Shown: piece by piece, positions 63,412 through 64,000 of the stretch
Layout of the letters: every line of letters begins with the position of its first letter
Position numbering within the stretch: position 1 is the stretch's first letter
Assembly (NCBI RefSeq): GCF_012030425.1
Contig: NZ_JAAUVN010000006.1
Coordinates: forward strand, 186,001 to 250,000
Direction: 5' to 3'
Length of the DNA: 64,000 nucleotides
Source of the DNA: Sphingobacterium sp. B16(2022)
GTDB lineage: Bacteria > Bacteroidota > Bacteroidia > Sphingobacteriales > Sphingobacteriaceae
Translations under genes and position numbers: made by a program
The notes under the pieces: generated by a model
What the model saw: only the letters and a program-made list of their open reading frames with translations
The model's database searches: none
Told to the model about the DNA's origin: nothing

Positions 63412-64000
63412 ATGAAATTTCACAATCAAGCATTGGACAAACAAAATATACTTCTAGAAACTTTAGGTTTTGAAGGATTAGTTGCGCTTGATTGTGAAGG
63501 GCATATTTTGGCATTAAATAATCAGGCGAAATCCTTATTACCTTATGACAAAATAGCACATAAAAAAATACATGAGGCGTTGGTCTTCTACAGCAAAGAA
63601 AGTCAACATCCGATACATCCCAATGAATTATCATTTTTTAGGACATTGGAGACTGGTGCGGTTCAGCGTGATATGATCTACGGTATCACAACAGAAGACA
63701 ATACGTTTATCTGGCTTTCTTTTAGCTCTAAATTAATACCTGATAGACCTGATATCCACATGCTCATCAGCATTCAGGATGTTTCCCCACTCGTCAATGA
63801 AAACAAAAAATTACTAGATAGAAAACAAGAACTTCAACTTTTAATAACATCGCTCGATGATATTGTCTTTGAAGTAACTAAAGAAGGAGTTTTCAAAAAC
63901 TATTGGACCAGCGAACCTGATTTATTATTTTATGAACCAGAGCAATTTTTGAACAAAAATATTGCAGATCTATTTCCTTCGGAAATGACCGAAAAAACAT
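63412..64000 (+). CDS. PAS-domain sensor protein, N-terminal part (cut by the right edge)
   Basis: ATG 63412 opens a frame that runs off the window after 196 codons; a TAG in frame at 63379 limits the upstream start. Two PAS-like domains: NILLETLGFEGLVALDCEGH with ALNNQAKSLL (about 12-125), and ELQLLITSLDDIVFEVTKEG (from about 143), then FKNYWTSEPDLLFYEPEQFL. A short helix NENKKLLDRKQ joins them. This is usual for the sensory part of histidine kinases in this phylum, but the output domain is outside the window. No signal peptide or membrane helix, so it should sense cytoplasmic cues. Confidence 0.75.
   Translation, partial: MKFHNQALDKQNILLETLGFEGLVALDCEGHILALNNQAKSLLPYDKIAHKKIHEALVFYSKESQHPIHPNELSFFRTLETGAVQRDMIYGITTEDNTFIWLSFSSKLIPDRPDIHMLISIQDVSPLVNENKKLLDRKQELQLLITSLDDIVFEVTKEGVFKNYWTSEPDLLFYEPEQFLNKNIADLFPSEMTEKT

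Noticed and set aside
1..64000. tRNA or rRNA genes, insertion sequences, origin
   Set aside because: I looked along both strands and saw no cloverleaf-like tRNA, transposase, terminal repeats of IS type, or dnaA-box cluster.

Overview
The window looks like chromosome from a Bacteroidota bacterium, most likely a Sphingobacteriaceae member such as Sphingobacterium or Pedobacter (inference). The signs are SusC/SusD pairs, an alternative complex III respiratory operon, low G+C, few strong Shine-Dalgarno sites, and promoters of the TTG-(17-23 nt)-TAnnTTTG type. Near-perfect copies of that promoter precede actA, pnp and rpsO.

Layout. 1-6.2 kb is housekeeping: a YfcE-type phosphoesterase, tRNA methyltransferase trmN6, a surface protein, mutS and the peptidoglycan glycosyltransferase mtgA. 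6.2-23.4 kb is one long minus-strand respiratory run. Transcription enters at about 23.4 kb and passes actA-B-C-D-E-F (quinol oxidation, alternative complex III), cytochrome aa3 subunits II and I, heme A synthase, heme O synthase, two subunit III genes, subunit IV, an SCO-like protein with no cysteines, a DUF420 membrane protein and a small conserved protein. Together these encode a quinol-to-oxygen supercomplex and its assembly factors. 23.6-33.2 kb holds msrB, a divergent LacI regulator/GH92 mannosidase pair, a DUF493 protein, a secreted unknown, pnp, rpsO and a NagX-like acyltransferase.

33.5-51.8 kb is a glycan-use region. It has two paralogous cassettes, each with a ROK regulator followed by SusC and SusD. 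The first ends with a GH29 fucosidase; the second ends with an unknown lipoprotein and a BNR/sialidase-fold protein. A GH3 glucosidase follows on the other strand. Fucosidase, mannosidase and sialidase-like functions together suggest use of fucosylated glycoprotein-type or plant glycans. In both cassettes the SusD gene is followed by a hairpin with the same core, which probably lowers expression of the genes behind it.

52.2-61.2 kb is the most unusual part. After a lipoprotein gene there is a tight six-gene minus-strand cluster: a 577-aa protein made of two degenerate nucleotidyltransferase/HEPN-like halves, a 1161-aa SWIM zinc finger-SNF2 helicase, two related HTH-like proteins, and two small proteins sharing an N-terminal module. 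Upstream and divergent lies an unlisted broken gene (two stops, two frameshifts), then five 11-bp tandem repeats. I recognise no named system with this composition, and it is my best candidate for something undescribed. The window ends with a second GH29 fucosidase and the start of a PAS-domain sensor cut by the right edge.

I saw no tRNA, rRNA, CRISPR array, insertion sequence or origin.
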